NCBI RefSeq assembly: GCF_013415325.1
Contig: NZ_JACBYE010000003.1
Coordinates: 1-64,000 of the forward strand
Source: Sanguibacter inulinus
GTDB lineage: Bacteria > Actinomycetota > Actinomycetes > Actinomycetales > Cellulomonadaceae
Direction of reading: 5' to 3'
Length of the DNA: 64,000 nucleotides
The notes under the pieces were generated by a model that worked only from the letters and a program-made list of their open reading frames with translations, made no database searches and was not told where the DNA came from. The position numbers and the translations under genes are program-made. Shown in pieces: positions 48,406-59,500 of the stretch; positions within the stretch are counted from its first letter, which is position 1; each line of letters opens with the position of its first letter.

Positions 48406-49806
48406 TCAGGCCGAGCTGGGCGTGGCAGCTGCCGTCGCCTTGAGCGGCACCCTGGGATCGGCTACCTTGTCGAGGTCGAGCAGCGCGGGCCCCTGGGCCA
48501 TCAGGCGTCGTGCCGCGGCGACGTCGCGCGGAGAGTCGACCACCAAGATCCCCGTGACGGTCCCGGCCTCGCCGACGTAGCACGCCACCCAGCCGGTCCC
48601 CGGGGTCGACGGGTCGCCGCGCAGCACGACGCTGTCCGCAGTCGGGTCCGGCAGGCCGAAGAGGGCGAGGTCGTGACCCAGCTGGGTCGAGAACACGTAG
48701 GGCGCCGGGACCGGCGGGGTCTCGAGGCCGAGGATCGAGCGTGCGACGGTGCCGGGGTCCAGCAGCGCCGCAGACCAGTGGCCTCCGTGCACCTGGCCCC
48801 ACACGTCGTCCGCGCGCGTGGCGCAGTCGCCGACAGCCCAGACCGCAGGCTGGGAGGCAGCGGTCTCCGGCGCGGCGCCCTCACCGGATGCAGACCCTGG
48901 TCCCGCGAGCACACGGCCGTGGATGTCGGTCTGCACGTCTCCGCGCGGCCCTGTCGGCACGGTGCCCGCCAACCACCCCGTCGCCGGGCGGGCCCCGACG
49001 GCGGCGAGCACCACGTCGGCGCCGACCATCTCCCGGCGCGTCCCGTGGTCGACGTGCACACCCTCGGGGCCGACAGACGTCACGGTCACGCCGGTGACCA
49101 GCGTGACACCGGCCTTCTCGTACCAGCCGGCGAGCAGCGCGCCGACCTGCGCACCGAGCTGGCGGTGGAGCGCGACGGGCGCAGCCTCGACGACGGTCAC
49201 CTCGACCCCCTGGGCGGCAGCAGCACCGGCCACCTCGGCCCCGATCCAGCCGGCCCCCACGCAGACCAGACGACGGCCTGGCGACAGGGACGCCCGCAGC
49301 GCCTCGGCGTCTGCTGCGGTGTGCAGGGTCGTGGCGCTGTCCCACCCGACCGGGCGGACCGGTTCCGAGCCGCAGGCCAGGACCACGACGTCCGCCGTGA
49401 TGGTGCGTCCTGACGCCGTGGTGACGATGCTCGGCCCACCGTCTGCGCCCAGGGTCAGCGCGACAGCCGGGTCGCCGAGGACGGTCTCGTCGGCCAGCAC
49501 GTCGAGGTCGGCACCGGTCTCGTCGACCAGCCAGGCCGGCGACGTGCGGGTGAAGAGCTCTTTCGACAGCGGAGGCCTGTCGTACGGGGCGACTCCCTCG
49601 GCACCCAGCACGGTGATGCGTCCGGTGCTGCCGTGGGCCCGCAGTGCCGCGGCCGTCTGCGCGCCTGCCAGACCGGCCCCGACGACGAGGACCGACAGGT
49701 GCTCCGGAGCCGGCGACCCGACCGGGCGGGCGGCAGACGGCTCCATCAGGGTGTCCGCAGGGTGGTCCACAGACGACGGCGCGGCGGGGGAAGGCGTTCG
49801 ATGCAT
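48406..49806 (-). CDS. FAD-dependent pyridine nucleotide oxidoreductase (ferredoxin reductase-like)
   Basis: 466-residue two-dinucleotide-fold flavoprotein. FAD motif VLVVGAGLAGAQTAAALRAHG (about 39-59), PYDRPPLSKELFT, NAD(P) motif RLVCVGAGWIGAEVAGAAAAQG (about 178-200), AVGARPATGWLAG and the second FAD motif AVWAVGDCA, followed by a C-terminal reductase-C-like domain. This is the build of ferredoxin/rubredoxin reductases that serve P450 or dioxygenase systems. No partner gene is adjacent, so the electron acceptor is unknown. TACCGT (49819-49814) lies 7 nt before the ATG, overlapping the divergent TAGTCT box. Confidence 0.9.
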   Translation of the reverse strand: MHRTPSPAAPSSVDHPADTLMEPSAARPVGSPAPEHLSVLVVGAGLAGAQTAAALRAHGSTGRITVLGAEGVAPYDRPPLSKELFTRTSPAWLVDETGADLDVLADETVLGDPAVALTLGADGGPSIVTTASGRTITADVVVLACGSEPVRPVGWDSATTLHTAADAEALRASLSPGRRLVCVGAGWIGAEVAGAAAAQGVEVTVVEAAPVALHRQLGAQVGALLAGWYEKAGVTLVTGVTVTSVGPEGVHVDHGTRREMVGADVVLAAVGARPATGWLAGTVPTGPRGDVQTDIHGRVLAGPGSASGEGAAPETAASQPAVWAVGDCATRADDVWGQVHGGHWSAALLDPGTVARSILGLETPPVPAPYVFSTQLGHDLALFGLPDPTADSVVLRGDPSTPGTGWVACYVGEAGTVTGILVVDSPRDVAAARRLMAQGPALLDLDKVADPRVPLKATAAATPSSA

Positions 49807-49813
49807 GCAGCCA

Positions 49814-49833
49814 ACGGTAGTCTCGGTCGGGTG
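49814..49833. promoter_or_regulatory. Overlapping divergent -10 boxes
   Basis: ACGGTAGTCT holds two -10 elements sharing two bases: TACCGT on the minus strand (7 nt before the oxidoreductase ATG) and TAGTCT on the plus strand (49818-49823; 7 nt before a GTG at 49831). Only one RNA polymerase could occupy the site at a time. Confidence 0.6.
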
Positions 49834-49841
49834 ATGCGCTC

Positions 49842-50354
49842 GTGACAGTGGTGAGCAGACCGACAGCGGCAGGCGGGATGACGGTGGACGACGTGACGGC
49901 CGGTCAGGACTCGACCGGCCGACCCCTCGGGCCGGTGCCCCTGGCCGACGGTGCGCAGGCGCACGACGCTGCGCTCAGCAGCGCTGCTGCGACCGCCCCG
50001 CCAGGCGAGCGCGGTGAGGTAGAAGACCCCCACGAGCCCGTCGAGCCCCACGAGCTCAACGAGCACGTCGTCGCGCAGAGCCTGCACCCGATGCCCGCCC
50101 AGCCGCGTCGCAGCCCAGCCATCTGGGCCGTCATGGGGGCGCTCGTGGTCGTCCTCGTCCTCGTGGTCACCGTCAGTGCCTCGGCCGGCGCCCTCGCGCT
50201 CGCAGCGGTGCTGGTGACCGCCGGGATCTGCCGGGCTGTGCTCCCCGGAGACGTCGTCGGTCTCGCTGTGCGCTCGCGGACCGCCGACGTGGTGTTCTAC
50301 CTGCTGCTGGCCGCTGCGATGGCCTTCCTCGCGCAGACCGCCCCGAACCTCTGA
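49842..50354 (+). CDS. DUF3017 membrane protein
   Basis: 170-residue protein: a disordered, acidic N-terminal half (about 1-85) and three hydrophobic segments (about 88-108, 110-128, 145-165), with SPAIWAVMGALVVVLVLVV and GICRAVLPGDVVGLAVRSRTADVVFYLLLAAAMAFLAQTAPNL, the DUF3017 signature. It usually lies between purH and mdh in Micrococcales, as here; function unknown. The GTG at 49842 overlaps the stop of a four-codon leaderless reading frame (GTG 49831 to TGA 49845), so it may be translated by coupling. Later GTGs (49848, 49851) are alternatives. Confidence 0.83.
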   Translation: MTVVSRPTAAGGMTVDDVTAGQDSTGRPLGPVPLADGAQAHDAALSSAAATAPPGERGEVEDPHEPVEPHELNEHVVAQSLHPMPAQPRRSPAIWAVMGALVVVLVLVVTVSASAGALALAAVLVTAGICRAVLPGDVVGLAVRSRTADVVFYLLLAAAMAFLAQTAPNL

Positions 50355-50441
50355 GGCGAGGACGCCGAGCACCTCGTCGTCGATGGTGCGCGCTGGCGCG
50401 GACCTCTGAGACGACGGCAACAGCCCGTCGCCCCTGACGCA

Positions 50442-50476
50442 CGCTGCCCCGGACCTCTGAGAGGTCCGGGGCAGCG
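50442..50476. terminator. Bidirectional terminator between DUF3017 and aquaporin
   Basis: 16-bp perfect stem CGCTGCCCCGGACCTC (50442-50457) with its complement (50461-50476), loop TGA, between convergent genes. GGACCTCTGAG is also present at 50400-50410, so the arm may derive from a small duplication. Confidence 0.85.
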
Positions 50477-50497
50477 CTGGTGCGGTGCGTGAGCGGG

Positions 50498-51757
50498 TCA
50501 GGCTTTGTCGGTCGAGGACTCGTCGGCCGAGACGCCCTCGGCGCCTGCGTCCTTCTCGGCCGCGGCACCCTCGGCGCCGTCGACCTTCGGAGCAGCGTCG
50601 GTCTTCGCAGCGTCGTCAGTCTTCGGAGCAGCGTCACCCTTCGCAGCTCCGTCCACCTTCTCGACCACGACGGTCTTCTCGACGACGACGGCCGTCACAG
50701 CCGCTCCAGCGTCAGCAGCATCGCGCTCGTCGGTCGTGGCCGGGCGGTCGAAGAGCGAGTCGCGCGCCTGCGCGTCGGCGGCCTCTTCCTCGACGGCGAT
50801 CTCGTCACGCATGCCCGTCGCGACGGCAGCGCTGAGCGCTGTGGGGCCCGAGGCGAAGCCGCGGTAGAAGAGCGCGGCGATCGCCGCACCGGCGAGCGGT
50901 GCGACGAGGAACACCCAGAGCTGGCTGAAGGCCCAGCCGTCGGAGAACACCGCGGCGGCGATCGAGCGTGCCGGGTTGAGCGAGCCGTTGGACATCGGGG
51001 ACGCGACGACGAGCAGAGCGGCGAAGCTCAGGCCGAGGACGACGGGCACCATGCGCGAGCGGACGCGGCGGTCGGTCACGGCGAGGAAGATGCCGACGAA
51101 CAGCGCCGTGAGGACGACCTCGAAGATGACGACCTCGACGGTCCCGAAGGACGGCAGGGTGGGGGCTGCGAGCTGACCCGCGGTGATGGCCTCGTCAACC
51201 TGGGCACGGGTCGCGCCCTGGGCGAGGTACGGGGTGTAGAAGGCCGTCTCGGCGGCGCGGTAGGCGGCCGAGTGGACGCCGTAGCCGTTGGCCGTCGTCG
51301 AGAAGAAGTCGCGCAGGGTCGCGTAGGCCGAGGACTCGGAGGCGAAGCTGGCGGGCAGGGCCGCGAAGAGTGCTGCGGCGCCGGCGACGGCGCCGACGAC
51401 CTGCGAGACCCAGTAGACAGGGAGCCTGCGCCACGAGGTGCGCCCGGCCAGGGTCGCGCCGAGCGTGACCGCCGGGTTGAAGTGACCGCCCGAGACGTGC
51501 CCGACGGCGGCGAGCGCACCCATGAGCGCGATGCCGTAGGCGAGGGCCACCTCGAAGGTGCTCAGGCCCTGCGTCGTCGCGTACAGCGCCGCACCGAGAC
51601 CGACGAAGACGAACAGGAAGGAGCCGAAGAGCTCTGCGCCGGCGACCGCAGCGAGCGAGGTCGGCTTCGGTGCGGCGACCGTCGTCGGGTCGTCGACCGC
51701 GGTCTGGACGGTCACGGTCTCCGTGATCGTCGTCGGTGCGTGGGCGTCGTGTGACAT
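50498..51757 (-). CDS. Aquaporin/MIP-family channel with acidic C-terminal tail
   Basis: 419-residue membrane channel for water or glycerol. Six hydrophobic helices and both half-helix motifs are present: HFNPAVT (NPA at 94-96) and SLNPARS (about 245). A polar loop of about 55 residues between helices 3 and 4 (FASESSAYATLRDFF ... TRAQVDEAITAG) is longer than in AqpZ, as in some actinobacterial MIPs. About 125 residues follow the last helix: Ala/Lys/Asp/Glu-rich, with AKTDAAPK-type repeats, absent from typical 230-290-residue aquaporins. ATG 51757 has AGGA 6 nt upstream. Confidence 0.9.
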   Translation of the reverse strand: MSHDAHAPTTITETVTVQTAVDDPTTVAAPKPTSLAAVAGAELFGSFLFVFVGLGAALYATTQGLSTFEVALAYGIALMGALAAVGHVSGGHFNPAVTLGATLAGRTSWRRLPVYWVSQVVGAVAGAAALFAALPASFASESSAYATLRDFFSTTANGYGVHSAAYRAAETAFYTPYLAQGATRAQVDEAITAGQLAAPTLPSFGTVEVVIFEVVLTALFVGIFLAVTDRRVRSRMVPVVLGLSFAALLVVASPMSNGSLNPARSIAAAVFSDGWAFSQLWVFLVAPLAGAAIAALFYRGFASGPTALSAAVATGMRDEIAVEEEAADAQARDSLFDRPATTDERDAADAGAAVTAVVVEKTVVVEKVDGAAKGDAAPKTDDAAKTDAAPKVDGAEGAAAEKDAGAEGVSADESSTDKA

Positions 51758-53150
<1,393 letters not shown>

Positions 53151-53160
53151 CGCTTCGCTG

Positions 53161-53240
53161 CTCTGATACCGAACCAGTCCGGCGCTGCACTGCTCTGATA
53201 CTGAACCACTCGGGCGCTGCACCACCCTGACACTGCACGA
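53161..53240. repeat. 32-bp tandem repeat after mdh
   Basis: CTCTGATAC starts two units at 53161 and 53193, each ending in GCGCTGCAC; a shortened third follows. Non-coding, directly downstream of the mdh stop codon. Confidence 0.7.
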
Positions 53241-53242
53241 CA

Positions 53243-53282
53243 GCACGAAGACCCGGTCGCCTGCGCGGCCGGGTCTTCGTGC
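53243..53282 (+). terminator. mdh terminator
   Basis: 14-bp stem GCACGAAGACCCGG (53243-53256) with its complement (53269-53282) and a 12-nt loop. Confidence 0.8.
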
Positions 53283-53320
53283 GTCCGGGTGGCCCCAGGG
53301 TCGTGCGCTTCCGCACCTCC

Positions 53321-53360
53321 GCGCCTACGCGCCTACGCGCCTACGCGCCTACGCGCCTAC
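53321..53360. repeat. Five perfect 8-bp repeats
   Basis: GCGCCTAC repeated five times without change (53321-53360). A simple repeat of this purity is a likely slippage site; it lies upstream of the promoter region of the amylopullulanase gene. Confidence 0.85.
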
Positions 53361-53407
53361 GCCCCTCCGCGGCGATCGGTGAGCGCTCCCAGGCACTCGG
53401 TCCTGGG

Positions 53408-53519
53408 ATGAATCTCTGCAAGATTCGCGCCCGTCTCGCCCGCATTCGTCTAGGAGAAAAGCCACGTCTCGACGCCACGCTGCAACCTTCACCCGCACCC
53501 TTGCTGCAAGTTTCAGCAA
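53408..53519 (+). promoter_or_regulatory. Candidate maltose-type operator cluster
   Basis: Three copies of CTGCAA(G/C)NTTC lie near 53412, 53480 and 53505. The last is within TTGCTGCAAGTTTCAGCAA (53501-53519), whose arms TTGCTG/CAGCAA are complementary. LacI-family MalR sites in front of actinobacterial amylase genes have this TGCAA character, so substrate control is plausible; no regulator gene is in the window. Confidence 0.45.
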
Positions 53520-53585
53520 CGCGTACAGTCCTGCCCATCAGACCTGGGTGCGCACCGTCGCGCGCCCTCGACGAAGGAGTCGTGG

Positions 53586-56500
53586 ATGATCCACGCAGGA
53601 TCACGTCAGTTCCCCCTGCTCCGAGGCCCGTCTCGGAGATACCCCGCAGCCCTGGCTGCGGTCGCCCTGCTCGGAGCGAGCCTCGCCGGTGTCGCCGGCA
53701 CCGTGAGCGCAGCCCCGGCCACCGCAGCACCCGGAGCGCCGCGCCTGGTGGGCAGCCTCCAGTCCGAGATCGGCTGCGCCGCCGACTGGGAGCCCGCCTG
53801 CGAGGCGGGCCTGCTCGCCCCGACGGCGACCGACGGGGTCTACTCGACCACCGTCACCGTCCCCGGCGGCGACTACGAGCTCAAGGTGCTCGCCGGTGAC
53901 ACCTGGGACGACCCGTCTTGGGGCCGTTCCGGGACCACAGGCTCGGGCGCCGAGAACATCCGGCTGAGCACCGCGGGCGAGGTCGAGCTGCAGGTCGTCT
54001 TCGACACCGCGTCAGGCCGCACGAGCTTCGTCCCGACCGCTGACGTCCCCGAGCCCACCGACGCGGACGCGCCTGCCCCGGTCCGCCAGCCCGGGGGCGA
54101 CGAGCAGATGTACTTCGTCCTCACAGACCGCTTCGCCAACGGCGACCCCTCGAACGACACCGGGGGAGTGCTCGTCGACGGCGTGCCGGCCACGGACCGC
54201 CTCGACACGGGCTTCGACCCGACCGACAAGGGGTTCTACCACGGCGGTGACATCCAGGGCCTGCGCGACAACCTCGACTACATCGACGGACTCGGCACCA
54301 CGGCGATCTGGCTGACGCCCTCCTTCAAGAACCAGCCTGTCCAGGGCACCGGGGCGGACGCCTCGGCCGGGTACCACGGCTACTGGATCACCGACTTCAC
54401 GACCATCGACCCGCACCTGGGCACCAACGAAGAGCTCGACGCGCTCATCGACGAGGCCCACGCGCGAGGCATCAAGGTCTACTTCGACATCATCACCAAC
54501 CACACGGCCGACATCATCGACTACGAAGAGGGCCAGTACACCTACCGCCCGACGACGCAGGAGCCGTACACTCCGTTCCTGCCGATCGGCCTCGAAGACG
54601 CCAAGACGCCGTCCTGGCTCAACGACCCGGCCCGGTACAACAACCGCGGCAACTCCACCTGGGAGGGCGAGTCTGTCGTCCTCGGCGACTTCGACGGCCT
54701 CGACGACCTCGACACCTCCCAGCCCGAGGTGGTCCAGGGCTTCGTCGACATCTACTCGCACTGGGCGCAGTCCGGCATCGACGGCTTCCGCATCGACACC
54801 GTCAAGCACGTGGACTTCTCGTTCTGGGAGGAGTGGACCACCGCGGTCAAGGCGGCCTCGGGCAACCCCGAGTTCTTCATGTTCGGCGAGGTCTACGACG
54901 CCGACCCCGTCAAGCTCTCGCCCTACGTGCGCGATACCGACATGGACTCGGTCCTCGACTTCACGTACCAGTCGGCCGCGTCGTCCTACGCCAACGGCAA
55001 CAGCGCCCGCGGGCTCCAGCTGCTCTTCGACGGTGACGACAGGTACACGACCGCGACCAAGAACGCGCACGCGCTGCCGACCTTCCTCGGCAACCACGAC
55101 ATGGGCCGCATCGGCTACGTGGTCAAGGACTCCGACGACCCGCTGGCCCGCTCCGAGCTCGCGCACTCCCTCATGTACCTGACCCGCGGGCAGCCCGTCG
55201 TCTACTACGGCGACGAGCAGGGCTTCGTCGGCAGCGTCGGTGACGGCAAGGACAAGAACGCCCGCCAGTCGCTCTTCGACTCCCAGGTCCCCGAGTTCCG
55301 GGACCAGGCGCTCCTCGACGGGTCGTCCGGCGCGGGTGACCACTACGGCACCGACGCCCCGCTGTACACGCACATCGCCGAGCTCGCCGCCCTGCGGACC
55401 GGCCACCCGGCGCTCTCCGACGGCGCGCAGATCGAGCAGCACGTCGCCTCGGGGGCCGGTGTCTACGCCTTCTCGCGTGTCGACACCGAGGCGAGCGACC
55501 CGGCCGAGATCCTCGTCGCCGTGAACAACGCGACGACCGAGTCGACGGTCGAGCTCACAGCGCTGACCACCGACGCGGCCTTCGCGCCGCTCTACGGCAC
55601 GACCGCCCCCGTCTCGTCGGGCGCCGACGGGACCGTCTCGGTCACCGTGCCCGCCCTCTCGGCCGTCGTCTACGAGGCGCAGGCCCCGCTCACGGCAGAT
55701 GCTGCACCCGTCGAGGCGGCCTTCACCACCCCGACGCTGGGGCAGGGCCTGACCGGTCTGCAGGAGATCTCCGTCGAGCTCGGCACCGAGCGCTACGCCG
55801 AGACGACCCTCTCGTACCGCGTCGCCGGTGCGCAGGACTGGGAGCTGCTCGGCACGGTCGACGACGGCTCGCCGCGCCTCTACCAGGATGTCTCGGCGCT
55901 CGCGCCGGGCACCGTCGTCGAGTACAGGGCCGTCGTGCGCGACGCCGACGACAGGCTGACCCAGACCGTCGTCACCGCGAGCATCGGCGACGACCACGGC
56001 ACGGGCACCCCGGTCGTCGTTGACCCGAGCGACAGGCTCACCGTCCCCGGCAGCCACGGCGCGTCCATGGGCTGCTCCGACTGGGCCCCGGGCTGCGAGG
56101 GCTCGGCCCTCACGCTCGGCGAGGACGGTCTCTACTCCGGGACCTTCGACATCCCGGCCGGCACGTACCAGCACAAGTACGCCTTCGGTGCGGACTGGGC
56201 CGACAGCTACGGCGTCGGCGGGGTGCACAACTCCGCCGACGGCAACTACTCGTACACCCACCCGGGTGGACCGCGGACCTTCTGGTTCGACCCCGCCACG
56301 AAGCTCGGCACCAGCAGCCCGGCCGGCGAGCCCGTCTTCACGGTCGCGGGCGACTTCCAGACCCAGCTCGGCTGCGCGGCGGACTTCTCCGACGCCTGCG
56401 TCGGCGGTCAGCTGGTCGCCGGTGCTGACGGCACGACCTACACCTTCACGACCGACGTGCTGACGCCGGGCACCTACAAGGCCAAGGTGGTCGAGGGGTT

Positions 56501-59500
56501 CTCCTGGGACACCAGCCACGGGGGAGCGGACGGCGGCGACGTCGTCTTCACGGTGACGGCCGAGGCGCCGACGGCGACCTTCACCTTCGACCGTGCGGCA
56601 GGCGTGCTGACCGTCGCCGCCGCGGCCGCCCCCGAAGAGCCCGAGGGGCCCACGCCCCTGCGCGACGTCACCGTGTCGATCGCCGGCACCATGAACGCCG
56701 CGATGGGCTGCACGGGTGCGTGGCAGCAGACCTGCGTCTCCGCCGAGCTCACCGAGCGTGCGGGATCCGTGTACTCCAAGACCTTCCCGCTCACCGCCGG
56801 GACGCACGAGTACAAGGCCGTGATCGACCACGCCTGGAGCGAGAGCTACGGCCGAGACGGCGGGAACGTCACCTTCACCCTGCCCGCCGACCAGGACGTC
56901 ACCTTCGTCTACGACGACGTCTCGCACACGGTCATGCACTTCTTCGAGGGGAGCCCGGACGGTCGCCTCGCCGTCGCCGCGGGCGACTTCCAGTCCGAGC
57001 TCGGCTGCGCTGCCGACTGGGACGCGACCTGCCTCGCGTCGTGGATGTCCACGACAGACGGTGTCGTCTACAGCTTGACCACAGACCGGCTCGAGGCCGG
57101 GACCTACGAGACCAAGACGGTCTTCGAGGGAGACTGGGACGACGCGCTCCCGGCCGAGAACGTCGTCTTCGACGTCCCGTCCGACTGGGTCACCATGATG
57201 TTCCGCCTCGACTCGACCACGGGGGAGATGACAGTGCAGGCAGACCAGAGCGTGCCGGGTGCCGGTGCGCGGGCCTTCTGGCTCGACGCGCGGACGCTCG
57301 CGCTCCCGACAGCAGCCGTCCCCGAGGGCGGCGACCCCGCCGCACGGACCTGGACGCTGCACGGCGCCCCGGCCGGCGGGATCACCGTGCAGGACGGTGT
57401 CGTCACGACGCCTGACGGCACCGACCTCCCGCTGACGCTGCTGCCCGACGGCGTGCCTGAGGACCTGCGCACCCGGCACCCTCTCGCCAGCGGGTACCTC
57501 GCGCTCGCCCTCGACGCGGGTGTGACCGACGAGCAGGTCGCCGGTCTGCTCACCGGAGAGCTGCGCCTCACCCAGGCCGGCCCTGCCGGGCTCGAGTACT
57601 CGACAGGCGTGCAGGTCTCCGGGGTCGTCGACGACCTCTTCACCGTCGCCGCCGACACCCCGCTCGGTGCGACGTGGGACGGCGACGTCCCGACGCTGAC
57701 CCTCTGGGCGCCGACGGCGAAGTCCGTGACGACCCGGGTGTGGCTCGACGGTGACGGCCTCGCCGCGGGCACCCCGACCGACGTACCTGCTGTCCGGCAG
57801 GCCGACGGGACCTGGGTCACCCAGGGTGCCGCGTCATGGAAGGACGCCGCGTACGTCTACGACGTCGAGGTCTACGTCCACTCGACGGGCGCCGTCGAGC
57901 ACAACGTCGTGACAGACCCCTCGTCCGTCGCGCTCACGCTCAACTCCGCGCAGTCCGTCCTCGTCGACCTCGCGGACCCGACCTATCAGCCGGCGCTGTG
58001 GGCCGACACCCCGCAGCCTGTGGTCGAGCGCGACGTCGACCGCAGCATCTACGAGCTGCACGTGCGCGACTTCTCGATCACCGACGAGTCCGTCCCCGAG
58101 GCAGAGCGCGGGACCTACAAGGCCTTCACCCGTGACTCCGACGGCATGAAGCACCTGAGGTCGCTCGCGGCCGCAGGGCTCAACACCGTGCACCTGCTGC
58201 CGACCTTCGACATCGCCACGATCGAAGAAGACCGGGCCCTGCAGGAGACCACCGGCGACCTCAGCGGCTTCGCCCCCGACTCGACCGAGCAGCAGGCGGC
58301 CGTCGGCGCTGTCGCGAGCACCGACGCCTTCAACTGGGGCTACGATCCGCTGCACTTCACGGCGCCCGAGGGGTCGTACGCGACCGAGGGCAACCAGGAC
58401 GGCGGGGCACGCGTCGCCGAGTTCCGCTCCATGGTCGGCGGCCTGCACGCGAGCGACCTCCAGGTGGTCCTCGACCAGGTGTTCAACCACACCGCGGCGA
58501 GCGGCCAGTCCGAGAAGTCTGTGCTCGACCGCGTGGTCCCCGGCTACTACCAGCGCCTCAGCGCGACAGGGGCCGTCGAGACCTCGACGTGCTGCGAGAA
58601 CGTCGCGACCGAGAACGCGATGGCCGAGCGCCTCATGGTCGACTCCGTCGTCACGTGGGCGCGGGACTACAAGGTCGACGGCTTCCGCTTCGACCTCATG
58701 GGCCATCACTCCCGCGACACCATGCTCGCCGTGCGCGCTGGTCTCGACGCCCTGACCCTCGAGAAGGACGGGGTCGACGGCTCGTCGGTCTACCTCTACG
58801 GCGAGGGCTGGAACTTCGGGGAGGTCGCCGACAACGCGCTCTTCGAGCAGGCCACCCAGGGGCAGCTCGGCGGCACGGGCATCGGGACCTTCTCCGACCG
58901 CCTGCGCGACGCCGTGCACGGAGGAAGCCCGGTCTCGGGTGACAGCATCTTCCAGCAGGGCTTCGGCACGGGGCTCGGGACCGCCCCCAACGGGCGCCCG
59001 ACGAGCACGAGCGACCCCGCCACGCTCAACGACGGCTCGCCCGAAGAGCTCGCGGCCCTCGCGCACAGCACAGACCTCGTGCGTCTCGGCCTCGCCGGGA
59101 ACCTGCGGGCCTTCAGCTTCGAGACGTCGGCGGGCACGGTCCAGCGCGGCGACGAGATCGACTACAACGGCCAGCCTGCCGGCTACGCCGACTCACCTGA
59201 AGAGGTCGTCACCTACGTGGATGCCCACGACAACGAGACGCTCTTCGACATCCTCACCCTCAAGCTGCCCGTCGAGACCTCGATGGCCGACAGGGTCCGG
59301 ATGAACACGCTGTCCCTCGCCACGACGACCCTGTCGCAGACCCCGTCCTTCTGGCACGCCGGGACGGACCTGCTGCGCAGCAAGTCGCTCGACCGCGACA
59401 GCTTCAACTCGGGAGACCACTTCAACGAGATCGACTGGACCGGCCAGGAGAACACCTTCGGGTCCGGTCTGCCTCCCGAGGAGAAGAACGGCGACAAGTG

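Larger units (their letters stand above)
53151..53585. other. Gap between mdh and the amylopullulanase gene
   Basis: 435 bp. In order: two and a half 32-bp repeats (53161-53224), the mdh terminator, five 8-bp repeats (53321-53360), an AT-richer promoter region (53400-53530) with three CTGCAA-type sites, a TACAGT -10-like box (53524-53529) and AAGGAG before the next ATG. Confidence 0.6.
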
